Positions 12,107 through 21,279 of a stretch of DNA of 64,000 nucleotides are shown here, one piece after another; within the stretch, counting starts at the first letter, position 1, and the number at the start of each line of letters is the position of its first letter. Source of the DNA: Defluviicoccus sp. (GTDB taxonomy: Bacteria > Pseudomonadota > Alphaproteobacteria > Rhodospirillales > Defluviicoccaceae); assembly GCA_029624735.1 (NCBI GenBank), contig JARSSM010000006.1, forward strand, positions 62,001-126,000, read 5' to 3'. The translations under genes and the position numbers were made by a program. A model generated the notes under the pieces. It saw only the letters and a program-made list of their open reading frames with translations, was not told where the DNA came from and did no database searches.

Positions 12107-14439
12107 TGTTGCGACGGCGCGAGAGTGAGCGTACGCGAAACCGGTGACGGTTCCGTTAAGGCTTGGGCAGCCGCCGGCTGCGCGGTTGGCTGGCAGGCCC
12201 CGCCAGCAGCGCAGCCGCTTTCACCCGGACCGGCGAGGAACGGCGCAAGATGGTTCTTGGCCAGCATCTCCATCGTAATTTCCTCGGCGGGCACCGGAAA
12301 TGACAGCAGGTACCCTTGGAAGAGGTCGCACTGCTGTGCCGCCAGAGCGCGGAGCTGCCCTGGTGTCTCCACGCCTTCGGCGACGATGACGAAGCCGAGC
12401 CCGTGCGCCATCTGGATCAGCGCCTTGACGATCTGCGAGTCATCACGGGAGGTTTCGATGTTGGCGACAAACGACTGATCGATCTTGATCGCGGTGCCCG
12501 GGAACGAGCGCAGATGGTTGAGCGACGAGTAGCCAGTGCCGAAATCATCGAGCGCGACGCGCACGCCGATATCGAGCAGCCGGCGCAGCACGGCCTGCAC
12601 GGCGTCGGGGGATTTGAGGAGGCTGCCTTCCGTCAGCTCGATCTCAAGGTAGTGCGGTGGCACGTTCGTGTCGTGCAGGATCCCCTTGATCGAGTCGAAG
12701 AAGGTGCCGTCACGGAACTGCCGTGCGGCAACGTTGACGCAGACATGAAAATCACTGAAGCCGGCATCGATCCAACGCCTTGCCTGCTCACAGGCTTCCT
12801 GCATCACCCAGCGGCCGATCGTGACGATCAGGCCGGTTTCCTCGGCGACGTGAATGAAATCGCCCGGCTTGATAATCCCCTTGCCGGGAGACTGCCAGCG
12901 CAAGAGCGCCTCCAGGCCGACCACCCGGCCCGAGTCCGCCGCGATCTGGGGTTGATACCACAGCATGAACTCGCGGCGTTCCAGCGCATGGTGCAGATCA
13001 CGCTCGATCGTCAACAGCCTGGACGCCTTGAGGTGCATGTCCATCGTATAGAATTGGAAGTTGTTCGCCCCCTCCTCCTTGGCGTGATACATCGCCGTGT
13101 CCGCACTCTTGAGCAGATCGTCGATGTTATCGGCATCCATCGGATAGATGGCGACGCCAACACTGGTGCTTGAGCGGATCTCGTCACTGCCGATCTGAAA
13201 CGGCCTGCGGAAAGCGGCCAGAATGCGCTCGCAGAAGTGGCCGACCATCGCCGGATCGGTGATTTCGTCCAGAACCATCGCGAACTCGTCGCCACCCAGC
13301 CGGGCGACGATATCGCTGGCCCGTACGGCGTTGCGCAGGCGTTCGGATACAGCCCGCAACAGTTCGTCACCGACCTGATGGCCGAGGGTGTCGTTGATCA
13401 GTTTGAAGCGGTCGAGATCGAGGAACACGAGCGCAACCGAGCGATGGTAGCGTTCCGCCCGCGCCAGGGTCTTTGACAGGAACTCCCGGAACAGGAAGCG
13501 GTTGGCAAGGCCCGTCAGCTGGTCGTATTTCGCGAGTTCGGCCAGGCGCAGCTCGCCACGATAGCGCTCCAACGCGTACCGCAAGGCTCGGTCGAGCAAG
13601 GGCACGGTCAGCTCGCTCTTGACCAGGTAATCGGAGGCGCCGGCACGCATCGCCTCCAGGTCGACCTCGCGGCTGGCGTCGCCGGTCAAGAGGATGATCG
13701 GCCCCTGGCAGCCGAGCGCGATGGCTTCGCGCACGAGTTCGATGCCGGTCCGCTCGCCGAGCCGATAGTCGATCAGGTAGACATCATGGGCCTGTTCGGT
13801 AATGCTGCGCAGCGCCTCTTCCCACTTGCTCCGCCAATCAACCTTGCAGTGGCGGCCGTAGATCTCGAACAGCATGGCGCGGGCGAGGATGTAGTCATCC
13901 TCGTCGTCGTCAACGAGAAGGATGCTCGGCGCTTCCCACGAGATCTGCCGCTTGCAGCGGCGGTGGCCGCCATGCTGCGACAGGGCGTAGCGGATGGAGC
14001 GCTCCATCAGCACCGCGGACGTCTGGCCCTTGACCAGGAAATCGGCGGCGCCGGCACGCATGGCCTCGAGGTCGAGCTGGCGGTCGGCATTGCCGGTCAA
14101 CAGGATAATCGGAACGTTGCATCCCGATGCGACCGCCGTCCGGACCAGATCCGTGCCCTCGCGGGCACCGAGGTTCTGGTCCAAGAGGAAGACGTCATAG
14201 CCGTCCGAGGAAAAGGCCTGAAGCGCGTCGTCCCACGTGCTGCACCAATCGAGCCTGAAGGCCGAGCCATACGTGTCGCGCAACAACTCCTGAGTGACGA
14301 TGTAATCGTCCTCATCGTCGTCTACGAGAAGAATGCGCGGTGGCGGCGCCGCCTGTGCCGGCGCCTCTTCGACGCCCTCCACAGCCCCGCCCACCGGCTC
14401 ATCGACGAGGAGGGGCGTCAATTCCTCCCGGTCGCGCAT
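12076..14439 (-). CDS. Tandem-receiver GGDEF-EAL response regulator
   Basis: 787-residue c-di-GMP enzyme. Two consecutive receiver domains (about 33-150 and 170-290) resemble each other closely: both start with ILLVDDDEDDYI and keep the phosphoacceptor Asp (VFLLDQNLG and VYLIDYRLG). The GGDEF motif is intact at 382-386, with an RASD inhibitory site at 373-376. The EAL domain follows with GLEALLRWQ (near 508), DDFGTGYSSL and AEGVET. Both synthesis and hydrolysis are therefore possible on sequence grounds. Its ATG shares one base with the stop of the preceding receiver gene (TGATG). The context makes it the output of the adjacent histidine kinase. Confidence 0.93.
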   Translation of the reverse strand: MRDREELTPLLVDEPVGGAVEGVEEAPAQAAPPPRILLVDDDEDDYIVTQELLRDTYGSAFRLDWCSTWDDALQAFSSDGYDVFLLDQNLGAREGTDLVRTAVASGCNVPIILLTGNADRQLDLEAMRAGAADFLVKGQTSAVLMERSIRYALSQHGGHRRCKRQISWEAPSILLVDDDEDDYILARAMLFEIYGRHCKVDWRSKWEEALRSITEQAHDVYLIDYRLGERTGIELVREAIALGCQGPIILLTGDASREVDLEAMRAGASDYLVKSELTVPLLDRALRYALERYRGELRLAELAKYDQLTGLANRFLFREFLSKTLARAERYHRSVALVFLDLDRFKLINDTLGHQVGDELLRAVSERLRNAVRASDIVARLGGDEFAMVLDEITDPAMVGHFCERILAAFRRPFQIGSDEIRSSTSVGVAIYPMDADNIDDLLKSADTAMYHAKEEGANNFQFYTMDMHLKASRLLTIERDLHHALERREFMLWYQPQIAADSGRVVGLEALLRWQSPGKGIIKPGDFIHVAEETGLIVTIGRWVMQEACEQARRWIDAGFSDFHVCVNVAARQFRDGTFFDSIKGILHDTNVPPHYLEIELTEGSLLKSPDAVQAVLRRLLDIGVRVALDDFGTGYSSLNHLRSFPGTAIKIDQSFVANIETSRDDSQIVKALIQMAHGLGFVIVAEGVETPGQLRALAAQQCDLFQGYLLSFPVPAEEITMEMLAKNHLAPFLAGPGESGCAAGGACQPTAQPAAAQALTEPSPVSRTLTLAPSQQCDGEHAYPG

Positions 14440-14909
14440 CAGACTTCAACCTTCACCGACTGGCACTCAGGAGGAAGGACGACGATCTCGATCCAGTAGT
14501 TGCAGAGCGTCTGCACGATCCGCACCAGATCATCGAACGAGACCGGCTTGGTGATGAAGGAATTCACGCCCAAGCCGTAGGTGCGCAGAATGTCCTCCTC
14601 GGCCTTCGAGGTCGTCAGCACCACGACCGGGATGCGGCACAAAACCTTGTCACTCTTGATGATCTGCAACGCCTCGCGGCCATCCATGCGCGGCATGTTG
14701 AGGTCGAGCAGGATAAGGCCGGGGAAAGGCTTGCCTTCAAGCGCGGCGTACTGGCCTTCGCGGCGCAGGTAGGCGATGAGCTCTTCGCCATCCTCGACGA
14801 AGGCGACATCGTTGCTCAAGCGGTGCTGCTCGAAGGCTTCCTTGATCAGGAAGCGGTCATCCGGATCGTCTTCGGCGACAACGATGCTGATCGGCTTGGT
14901 GGGTCTCAT
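14439..14909 (-). CDS. Single-domain response regulator (Rcp1/CheY-like)
   Basis: 156-residue stand-alone receiver. The acidic pocket is EDDPDDRF near residue 12-19, the phosphoacceptor is Asp69 in LLDLNMP, the Thr is in VVVLTTS, and the Lys is in FITKPVSFDDL. The long beta4-alpha4 insert and the DDPDD signature match the Rcp1 type that pairs with phytochrome-like kinases. It sits 2 bases after the histidine kinase gene and overlaps the next gene by one base, so it is almost certainly the kinase's partner, possibly a phosphotransfer intermediate to the tandem-receiver enzyme. Confidence 0.92.
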   Translation of the reverse strand: MRPTKPISIVVAEDDPDDRFLIKEAFEQHRLSNDVAFVEDGEELIAYLRREGQYAALEGKPFPGLILLDLNMPRMDGREALQIIKSDKVLCRIPVVVLTTSKAEEDILRTYGLGVNSFITKPVSFDDLVRIVQTLCNYWIEIVVLPPECQSVKVEV

Positions 14910-14911
14910 GG

Positions 14912-17395
14912 TTAAGCTGCCTTCGGGTTGATCTGTTTGACGGGAAGAGCAACGATAAAGGTCGTGCCCTGGTTGGGCGCACTCTGGGCCGTAATGACGC
15001 CGCCGTGACGTTCGACGAGCTTACGGCAGGTTGCGAGGCCGACGCCGGTACCTTCGTATTCGTTGCGGCCGTGCAAACGCTGGAAGATCGCGAAGATGCG
15101 GTCGAGATACTTCATCTCGAAGCCGATGCCGTTATCGGCGACGTTGATCTCACACACACGGCCGGTGCGGATCCCGAACTTCTTCTGCGCGTCGGCCACA
15201 TCATGCAGGACGGCGCTGATCGTGATCTCGCACGGCACATCCTTGCGCCGGAACTTGAGCGCATTGCCGATGAGGTTCTGGAGCAAGAGGCGCATCTGCA
15301 GCGGATCGGCATCGATGATCGGCAGCTCGCCGCTGGTCACCTTGGCCTGAGCGGACTCGATCGCGATCTGCAGGTCGCCCAGCACATCCTCGCAGGTTTT
15401 CGCAAGGTCGACCGGAACGAAGGGCTGCGCCTTGCTGGTCACGCGGGAATAGGTCAGGAGGTCGTTGATGAGCTGCCGCATGCGATGCGCCGCCTGCTGC
15501 ATGCGCTCCAGGTACATCTTGCCGTCGCCAGAGAGCTGCTCCATGTAGCGTTCGCGCAGGCGGTCACCGAACGCTTCAATCTTGCGTAATGGTTCCTGCA
15601 GGTCGTGCGCAGCGACGGTTGCAAAGTCCTGCAGCTCGCGGTTGCTGCGCTCCAGGGCCGCCTCGCGTTCCTTCAGCTCCGATATGTCGGTGTAGAGGAT
15701 GACGGTCGAGCCATCCTCGTTGTGATGTTCGTTGACGAGGATCCAGCGCCCGTCGGTCAGAGTGTGTTCGGCGACATAGCTTGCCTGGACGTGTTTCTCC
15801 AATCGCTGGCGCAAAGCCTCCTCGCGCGCTTGGCGAAGCTCCTCCTCCGGGCCATCACCCTTGATCATGGCCTCGATCTTGACCCGCATCAGATCGGAAT
15901 AGCTGAGGCCGGTCTTCACGACCTCCTTGAGGTACGGATACAGCTCGAAGAAGCGGCTGTTGCAGGTTACCGCCTTGTCGTTTTCGTTGAACAGGATCAG
16001 TCCCTGCGGGATGCTCTCGATGATCGCTTCGCGGGTGCGCGCTTCCGCGGCCGAGGCCGCAAGTTCGGCTTGCTTAATCCGCGTCGCATCGAGGATCACG
16101 CCGTCCCAGACGACGCTGCCGTCCGGCAGCCGGGACGGCCGCGCGATCGCATGTGTGTACTTGCGCTTACCGTCGCGGGAGATGATCGTCGCCTCGACAT
16201 CCCACATCTTGAGCTCATGTGAGGCGTTGGCGAGGCGCTTCTGGAAATCTGAACGGTAGACCGGGTCGAAGCAGTCAAACAGCACGTGCGGGTTGGTGAG
16301 GACCTCCTCCGGTGCAACACCGAACAGCTCCTTCACCGCATCCGAGATGAACGTATATCGGATCTCACCTTGTGGATTGATCACCCTCTGATAGACAACG
16401 CCGGGAACCGTTGTTGCCAGTGAGGAGAAGCGATCGTTGGCCGAACGCAGATCGGTACGGCGCCGCTCGTTATCGATGGCGAACCGGGCAAGCGCTGAGA
16501 GCGCTTCGATGATCCAGCAGTCCTGGTTGGTCGGCGTCTTCATCTGCTGATAATGAACGCTGAAGACGCCCAGGATCTCGCCGTCTTCGTTCACGATCGG
16601 CTGTGCCCAGCACGCTCTGATGCCGCTCTTGGCGGCGGCGTCGCGGTGGCGGGCCCACAGTGGATCCGTTGCGATATCGCGTGATACGACGCGGGAACGG
16701 CGGAAGACCGCAGCTCCCATGGCTGTTTCCTGCGGACCGATCCCGCAGCCGTCGATCGCTTTGCGGTAGTCGGGTGGCAGGTTCGGCGCCGCCACATGCA
16801 GTAGACGGCTGCCGAACGGCTGAATGAGCATGATCGAGGCCGCGGCCGGACCGATCAGCCGCTCCGCTGTCTGCACCAGCGAGCGCAGACTGTCTTCAAG
16901 CGTGGCACCGCCGCTGATCAGCTCCAGGATACCGACCTGGGCCTCGAGCAGCCGCAGCAGCTGGCCGACCTCGCCGATGATCCGGGTCATCGATGGCGTG
17001 TACTGCGGCCGCTCGTCGACGGCTTCCTCCTCCGCAGTCTGGCCCTCGATCACTTGCGCCATCATCGCCAGGCGCTTGCCGTCGATCGTCACCGGCGTGA
17101 AGCGGCAGGCGACGTTGACCGTCCGCGCGCCGGCACGAACCGGCCAGGAGCCATCGAAGGGTTCGGCGTTCTGCAGGAAGCGGCGGCAGGCGGCAAGCGT
17201 GGCGCGATCGCTCTCCGACAGCGTGCCGGCCTTGGCACTCAGATCCGCGAGATCGTTGGCCTGCCAGAGGCGGAGCGCGGCTTGATTCCCCCACCAGACG
17301 GCAGACTTGTCGAAGTCCCAAATCCAGATCGGTGTTACAAGCAGATCGAGCAGGTGAAGCTTTGCCGTCTCGATGTTGGAGGTCGGTGCATTCAT
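14912..17395 (-). CDS. Multi-sensor histidine kinase (PAS-GAF-PAS-PAS-HisKA-HATPase)
   Basis: 827-residue cytoplasmic kinase with no membrane segment. In order: a PAS-like domain (about 8-110), a GAF domain (about 150-300, SIMLIQPFG, WAQPIVNEDGEILG), a PAS domain with PAC (about 325-445), another PAS (about 455-570, PQGLILFNENDKAV), then HisKA with phosphoacceptor His597 in AAHDLQEPLRKI. The HATPase has N-box NLIGNALKF, VADNGIGF and GTGVGLATCRKL. The HDLQEP H-box and an Rcp1-like partner recall bacteriophytochrome kinases, but no chromophore domain is visible. The ATG at 17395 has GAGAG 9 bases upstream. An ATG at 17542 (GGAAG upstream) would add 49 non-conserved residues and cannot be excluded. 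Confidence 0.92.
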   Translation of the reverse strand: MNAPTSNIETAKLHLLDLLVTPIWIWDFDKSAVWWGNQAALRLWQANDLADLSAKAGTLSESDRATLAACRRFLQNAEPFDGSWPVRAGARTVNVACRFTPVTIDGKRLAMMAQVIEGQTAEEEAVDERPQYTPSMTRIIGEVGQLLRLLEAQVGILELISGGATLEDSLRSLVQTAERLIGPAAASIMLIQPFGSRLLHVAAPNLPPDYRKAIDGCGIGPQETAMGAAVFRRSRVVSRDIATDPLWARHRDAAAKSGIRACWAQPIVNEDGEILGVFSVHYQQMKTPTNQDCWIIEALSALARFAIDNERRRTDLRSANDRFSSLATTVPGVVYQRVINPQGEIRYTFISDAVKELFGVAPEEVLTNPHVLFDCFDPVYRSDFQKRLANASHELKMWDVEATIISRDGKRKYTHAIARPSRLPDGSVVWDGVILDATRIKQAELAASAAEARTREAIIESIPQGLILFNENDKAVTCNSRFFELYPYLKEVVKTGLSYSDLMRVKIEAMIKGDGPEEELRQAREEALRQRLEKHVQASYVAEHTLTDGRWILVNEHHNEDGSTVILYTDISELKEREAALERSNRELQDFATVAAHDLQEPLRKIEAFGDRLRERYMEQLSGDGKMYLERMQQAAHRMRQLINDLLTYSRVTSKAQPFVPVDLAKTCEDVLGDLQIAIESAQAKVTSGELPIIDADPLQMRLLLQNLIGNALKFRRKDVPCEITISAVLHDVADAQKKFGIRTGRVCEINVADNGIGFEMKYLDRIFAIFQRLHGRNEYEGTGVGLATCRKLVERHGGVITAQSAPNQGTTFIVALPVKQINPKAA

Positions 17396-17587
17396 CGGTT
17401 CAGCTCTCATTCGTTGCAGGCATCGGGCGCCCGGAGTTGCATCACGGCAAAATTCGGGCGGCCCTGCTGTCACGTTCCGGTCGGGTCCGTCGGGACGGAG
17501 GCCTCCTGCGGCATCAGCTGGGATGCGGCCGCTATCCACCATCCCGACGCTTCCAGGTCGCAGTTGCGTCGGTGGGAACGTGTCTTC

Positions 17588-18796
17588 TCACATATCCGAG
17601 GGTGCGAACCGCCCCTTGGTGCGAACCGCACGTCCGTCGTAGTCGTAAACGTAGGCAGCGCTTTCGAACCAGGAGAAGGGCAGTGACAGGCCGATATCTC
17701 GCGCCCGGCGCATGTTGACGGCGATATCGGGCGGTGAGATCACGCCGACCCGCAGTTCGCCGGCGGCAGCCTTGCCGGTCAGGATCTTCTCGGCATAGGT
17801 CGACGCGACGAAGGCGTTGCTCTCGAAGCTGACGCCGATCGACAGGACCGCACTGCTGTCGCCCGGCTTGACCACCTCGGGGACGACGCTCAGCACCGGC
17901 ACGCGCTCGGCAGCAAGGTTGATCGTCTCGATCTCGTTGAACACGGTCGTGCTGCCGGTGATCCAGAAAGCGCTGTTCTGCAGCTCGGGGTCAGTCTTGC
18001 GCATGCTCTGCACCGCATCGCGGATCTTGGCGACCAGCTGTTCACGCACCTGCACCGTTCCATCGACCGCGAGGTCGAGGACGTTTACGCCCTTCGCGCG
18101 CAGGAAGTCGGCCACCGGCTTGGCCTGGGTTTCGACCGCGCTGACATTGCGTGAGTCGACCAGAATGCCGATGTTCTTAAGGCTTGGCTTCAACTCCAGG
18201 ACATAGCCCATCTGCACCTGTACCGGCGTGTTGAGCGAGGTAAAGGCGAAGTTGGTGGCGGAACCCTTGTCGTAGCTCGCCATCTGGCCCAGGACCACCG
18301 GGTCCTTAGAGCAAATCGAAACCACCGGCAGGCGCTTGTCCTTGTAGTTCTGCCACAACCATGCGGTTGACTGCGAGCCCATCGACAAGATGAGGTTGTA
18401 GCCGCCCTCGGCCAGCGCCAGCGCCTGCTTGCCGATGTCGGACTTGCCGCCATAGGTGAACGCGGTGAATTCCACGTTCAGCCGCTTTTCGGCAAAGCTC
18501 TGTAGCACCGTGCTCATGGCGATGTCGTAGGCGTACGAAGCCGATGGGTAGAGAACGAAGATGCGTTTGCGGCCAACGTTCGGCGGCGCGTACTTGGGCG
18601 TGATGATCACCTGGTTGGGATCACCGGTCACCTCTGCAAACTTCCAGTTCTCCTCGACCTCCGGCGCAAAGCGAAACCATACAGCATAAGCCGGCGCGGC
18701 CGCCGCAGGGCGAGCCAGAGGGAGAATGGAAATGAAGCAAAGCAGAAGCAAAGCCACTCTTGCGCTCTGCCGTAGGAAAGCCGACCTCGGGGTCAT
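17588..18796 (-). CDS. ABC-type periplasmic substrate-binding protein, lone
   Basis: 402 residues with a cleavable signal peptide (hydrophobic 12-27, AAAAP near 33). The body resembles the ABC_sub_bind (TrpX-like) family: RIFVLYPSASYAYDIA, NLILSMGSQSTAWLWQ, the KNIGILVDSRN segment and LSIGVSFESNAFVASTYAEKI. No permease or ATPase gene accompanies it, so it may present a ligand to a sensor rather than feed a transporter. Its ATG overlaps the stop of the MFS-fusion gene by 4 bases (ATGA), tying it to that protein. The ligand is unknown; relatives are predicted to bind amino acids or small peptides. Confidence 0.83.
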   Translation of the reverse strand: MTPRSAFLRQSARVALLLLCFISILPLARPAAAAPAYAVWFRFAPEVEENWKFAEVTGDPNQVIITPKYAPPNVGRKRIFVLYPSASYAYDIAMSTVLQSFAEKRLNVEFTAFTYGGKSDIGKQALALAEGGYNLILSMGSQSTAWLWQNYKDKRLPVVSICSKDPVVLGQMASYDKGSATNFAFTSLNTPVQVQMGYVLELKPSLKNIGILVDSRNVSAVETQAKPVADFLRAKGVNVLDLAVDGTVQVREQLVAKIRDAVQSMRKTDPELQNSAFWITGSTTVFNEIETINLAAERVPVLSVVPEVVKPGDSSAVLSIGVSFESNAFVASTYAEKILTGKAAAGELRVGVISPPDIAVNMRRARDIGLSLPFSWFESAAYVYDYDGRAVRTKGRFAPSDM

Positions 18797-21252
18797 GCTC
18801 GTGCTCCCTTGGAGATAAAGAACCCATGTGAAAGTGAGAAAGTAGCGAAAGAGACTCCAAGAATGATTAACGCGAGACCGCTCCAGGCGATGACGAGCGG
18901 GTTCTGGTCGCTGAGGTAAAGGAGCTGTCCCGCCAACATCGGGCCGGCGATGTGGCCGATCCGTTCGAGGAACCGATACGCAGCGGCTACCGGACTCTGC
19001 CCGACCCGCGTCGCCAGCGCCGACGCGGCCACATGCGTGATCACCGGAGCGTTGATGCCGCCGTGACCGAAGCCGACGAGGAGAACGCCCACCAGAAGGG
19101 CGACGGTCGAGGCGTTGGCTTCCTTAAGCACGAGAAAGCTCTTGACGCCGCTCGTGAACGCAGGCGGCATCTGCAGCTCTATGTGCGCAACGCCGCCGAG
19201 ATTGAGGCCGCTGAGGCCGATCACACCGATGATGATGAGGCCGACACCGCTCACGATGGCGCCCCACAGCAAGACGTTCGTCGTCCGGCCGGTATGGTCA
19301 ACATGGCGCGACGCCAGGACGCTCGCGATCATCACGGCGGCGGCGTAGACCATCACGATCTGGCCGATATCCTCTTGCGGAAAATTCTGCTGGTTCAGCA
19401 GCAGAGGCAGCGCGAAGACGATAATCCCGGTCAGAACGGCTTTGGCTGGAATGCCAATGCACAACATCGTCGCCAGGAAGTCGCGATCGCGCACGACGAT
19501 CCCCAGTGAGCGCGCGAATTCCTTGGGCGACGCCGGCGCGAGCTTGCAGCCTTCGGGCGCGTCGTAGTGAGGCACGCAGAAGAAGACGTAGACTGCCAGC
19601 CCGATCGCCACGAGTGCAGCGATCATGAAGACGCCTTCGGCGCCGAGCGAGCCGACCAGCAGCGAGCCGATCGCCATGCCGGAGATCATGCCGCCCTGGT
19701 ACCCCATGACGATGATGGCGTTGCCTTGCGTCTTCTTGTTGGGGGGCGCCACGATCAGGATGTAGGTCTGGACGCCGATGAACAGCAGACCCTGGCCGAC
19801 ACCGGCCATCAGCCGGGCGGCGACAAACATCGCAAAGCCGGGTTCCAGCTCCAGCATCAGCATTGCGAGCCCGGCCAGCGCCAGACCGCCGTAAATCAGC
19901 GGTCGCGGATTGATCTTTTCAGCCAAGTATCCGGCCGGCAGCAGGATGAAAGCAAAGCTGACCCAGTAGGCGACAAAAGGCACCGAAACGAAAGCGGATG
20001 ACAGGCCTTCGGATGCGATCAGCGCGTCAACATGCTTTGGAAGAAAGGCATAGGTGAGATTCTCCAGGAAGATCGCACCGAAAAACACGGGCTTGACCAG
20101 GTTGAGCGCGTAGATGCCTTCCGTGCCGGAAAGCTTGCGGGCCGGCTGGCCTTCCCGGCCGTTTGCGTTGACCGAATGCGCAAGCTGCAGGAAAACGCCG
20201 GCGAGAAACGCCGAAGCGACAAAGAGTGCCGCGAAGTTCTTGATGCATCGCACGAGTTGGTCAGCCACGATCCGCGTCGGCAAGGCGACGGCAACCTCGA
20301 TGCGCTCGCGCGCTTCTGGTGGCGTCAGATCGACCCGATAGTTGTAGTCATCATCTTTGCCGACCCAGCACGCACCGACACGCCTCGGATCGGTGTGAAG
20401 CTGAACGACGCCATTGACGGTAAGGGCGGCTGCGCTGATCTCCGGATTGACCTGTCGATACTCAGCGAGCGTCCGATCGAGGCCACGGATGTCCTTGATA
20501 TTGACGTTAAACGCCACCAGATCCGAGAGCCGCTGGCCAAGCGACTGGGCGAGCGCCCGGGTCTTCGACTGCGCCCCCTCGGCATAGAGGGAAATCAGCA
20601 GCGCCACCACGCCGGCGGCCATGGTGAGAAACGTCAGGAAAAAGGCGCCGTGCAGCCAAGCGTTTCGGCGCTCCTTGATGCGCGTCAGGGCGAAGTAGAC
20701 AAAGCCGGCGAATGCCGCCGCTAACAGGAGAGCCGGCAGCGGCAGTGCGTCGAACTCGTGGCGGATATCGGCTGAGATGCGCGCGCGAGCCATCGTTACG
20801 GCAAGCGTCCCGACCCGGGCCTCGCGGCTGCGGAGCGGCAGCTGGACCTGCAGATACTTCGGGCTCTGCCGCAACTCGTAAGTTGACGAGGACGGCCGGT
20901 TGATGGCTGCCGGATCGGTGAGCAAGTCCAACCTCGAACCGGCAACGAAAACCGCCTGGCCTTGAGCATCGAAAGCGACGATTGAGACGACCGTCGGGTC
21001 GGAATCGTTGACGCGGCCGGCGACCAGCGAGAAGCCGGCGTACTGTTCGAGCGGCAACCCCAGGCGAAGCTGCTTTTCAATCGCCGTCTGCACGACAGCG
21101 CCCTGTGCCGCCATCTTCTCGACGTAGAATTGGGCAAAGGTACGGTGGGCTTCGCCGAACGCGATGTAGAGCAGCAGGGCGAGCGAAAGGCCGGCCACCA
21201 AGAACATGGTGAGCACGTTGATGATCCGGCCACTCGCCTCGGATTTTGCCAT
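18793..21252 (-). CDS. Fusion of two periplasmic sensor domains with an MFS transporter
   Basis: 819-residue membrane protein. TM1 (about 10-33) is followed by an extracytoplasmic domain of about 150 residues (VVSIVAFDAQGQAVFVAGS, Cache-like), then TM2. TM3 is followed by a second periplasmic domain of about 110 residues (LAEYRQVNPEISAAALTVNGVVQLHTD), then TM4. After about residue 375 a complete MFS permease follows (GYLAEKINPRPLIYGG, ARLMAGVGQGLLFIG, ASRHVDHTGRT). Sensor domains of this type normally sit in chemoreceptors and kinases, so the fusion suggests ligand-gated transport or transport-coupled sensing. The ATG at 21252 is chosen; a TTG five codons upstream is possible. The transported substrate is unknown. 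Confidence 0.82.
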   Translation of the reverse strand: MAKSEASGRIINVLTMFLVAGLSLALLLYIAFGEAHRTFAQFYVEKMAAQGAVVQTAIEKQLRLGLPLEQYAGFSLVAGRVNDSDPTVVSIVAFDAQGQAVFVAGSRLDLLTDPAAINRPSSSTYELRQSPKYLQVQLPLRSREARVGTLAVTMARARISADIRHEFDALPLPALLLAAAFAGFVYFALTRIKERRNAWLHGAFFLTFLTMAAGVVALLISLYAEGAQSKTRALAQSLGQRLSDLVAFNVNIKDIRGLDRTLAEYRQVNPEISAAALTVNGVVQLHTDPRRVGACWVGKDDDYNYRVDLTPPEARERIEVAVALPTRIVADQLVRCIKNFAALFVASAFLAGVFLQLAHSVNANGREGQPARKLSGTEGIYALNLVKPVFFGAIFLENLTYAFLPKHVDALIASEGLSSAFVSVPFVAYWVSFAFILLPAGYLAEKINPRPLIYGGLALAGLAMLMLELEPGFAMFVAARLMAGVGQGLLFIGVQTYILIVAPPNKKTQGNAIIVMGYQGGMISGMAIGSLLVGSLGAEGVFMIAALVAIGLAVYVFFCVPHYDAPEGCKLAPASPKEFARSLGIVVRDRDFLATMLCIGIPAKAVLTGIIVFALPLLLNQQNFPQEDIGQIVMVYAAAVMIASVLASRHVDHTGRTTNVLLWGAIVSGVGLIIIGVIGLSGLNLGGVAHIELQMPPAFTSGVKSFLVLKEANASTVALLVGVLLVGFGHGGINAPVITHVAASALATRVGQSPVAAAYRFLERIGHIAGPMLAGQLLYLSDQNPLVIAWSGLALIILGVSFATFSLSHGFFISKGARA

Positions 21253-21279
21253 CGATCGGTTTCTCAAACCTGAGAGGGC

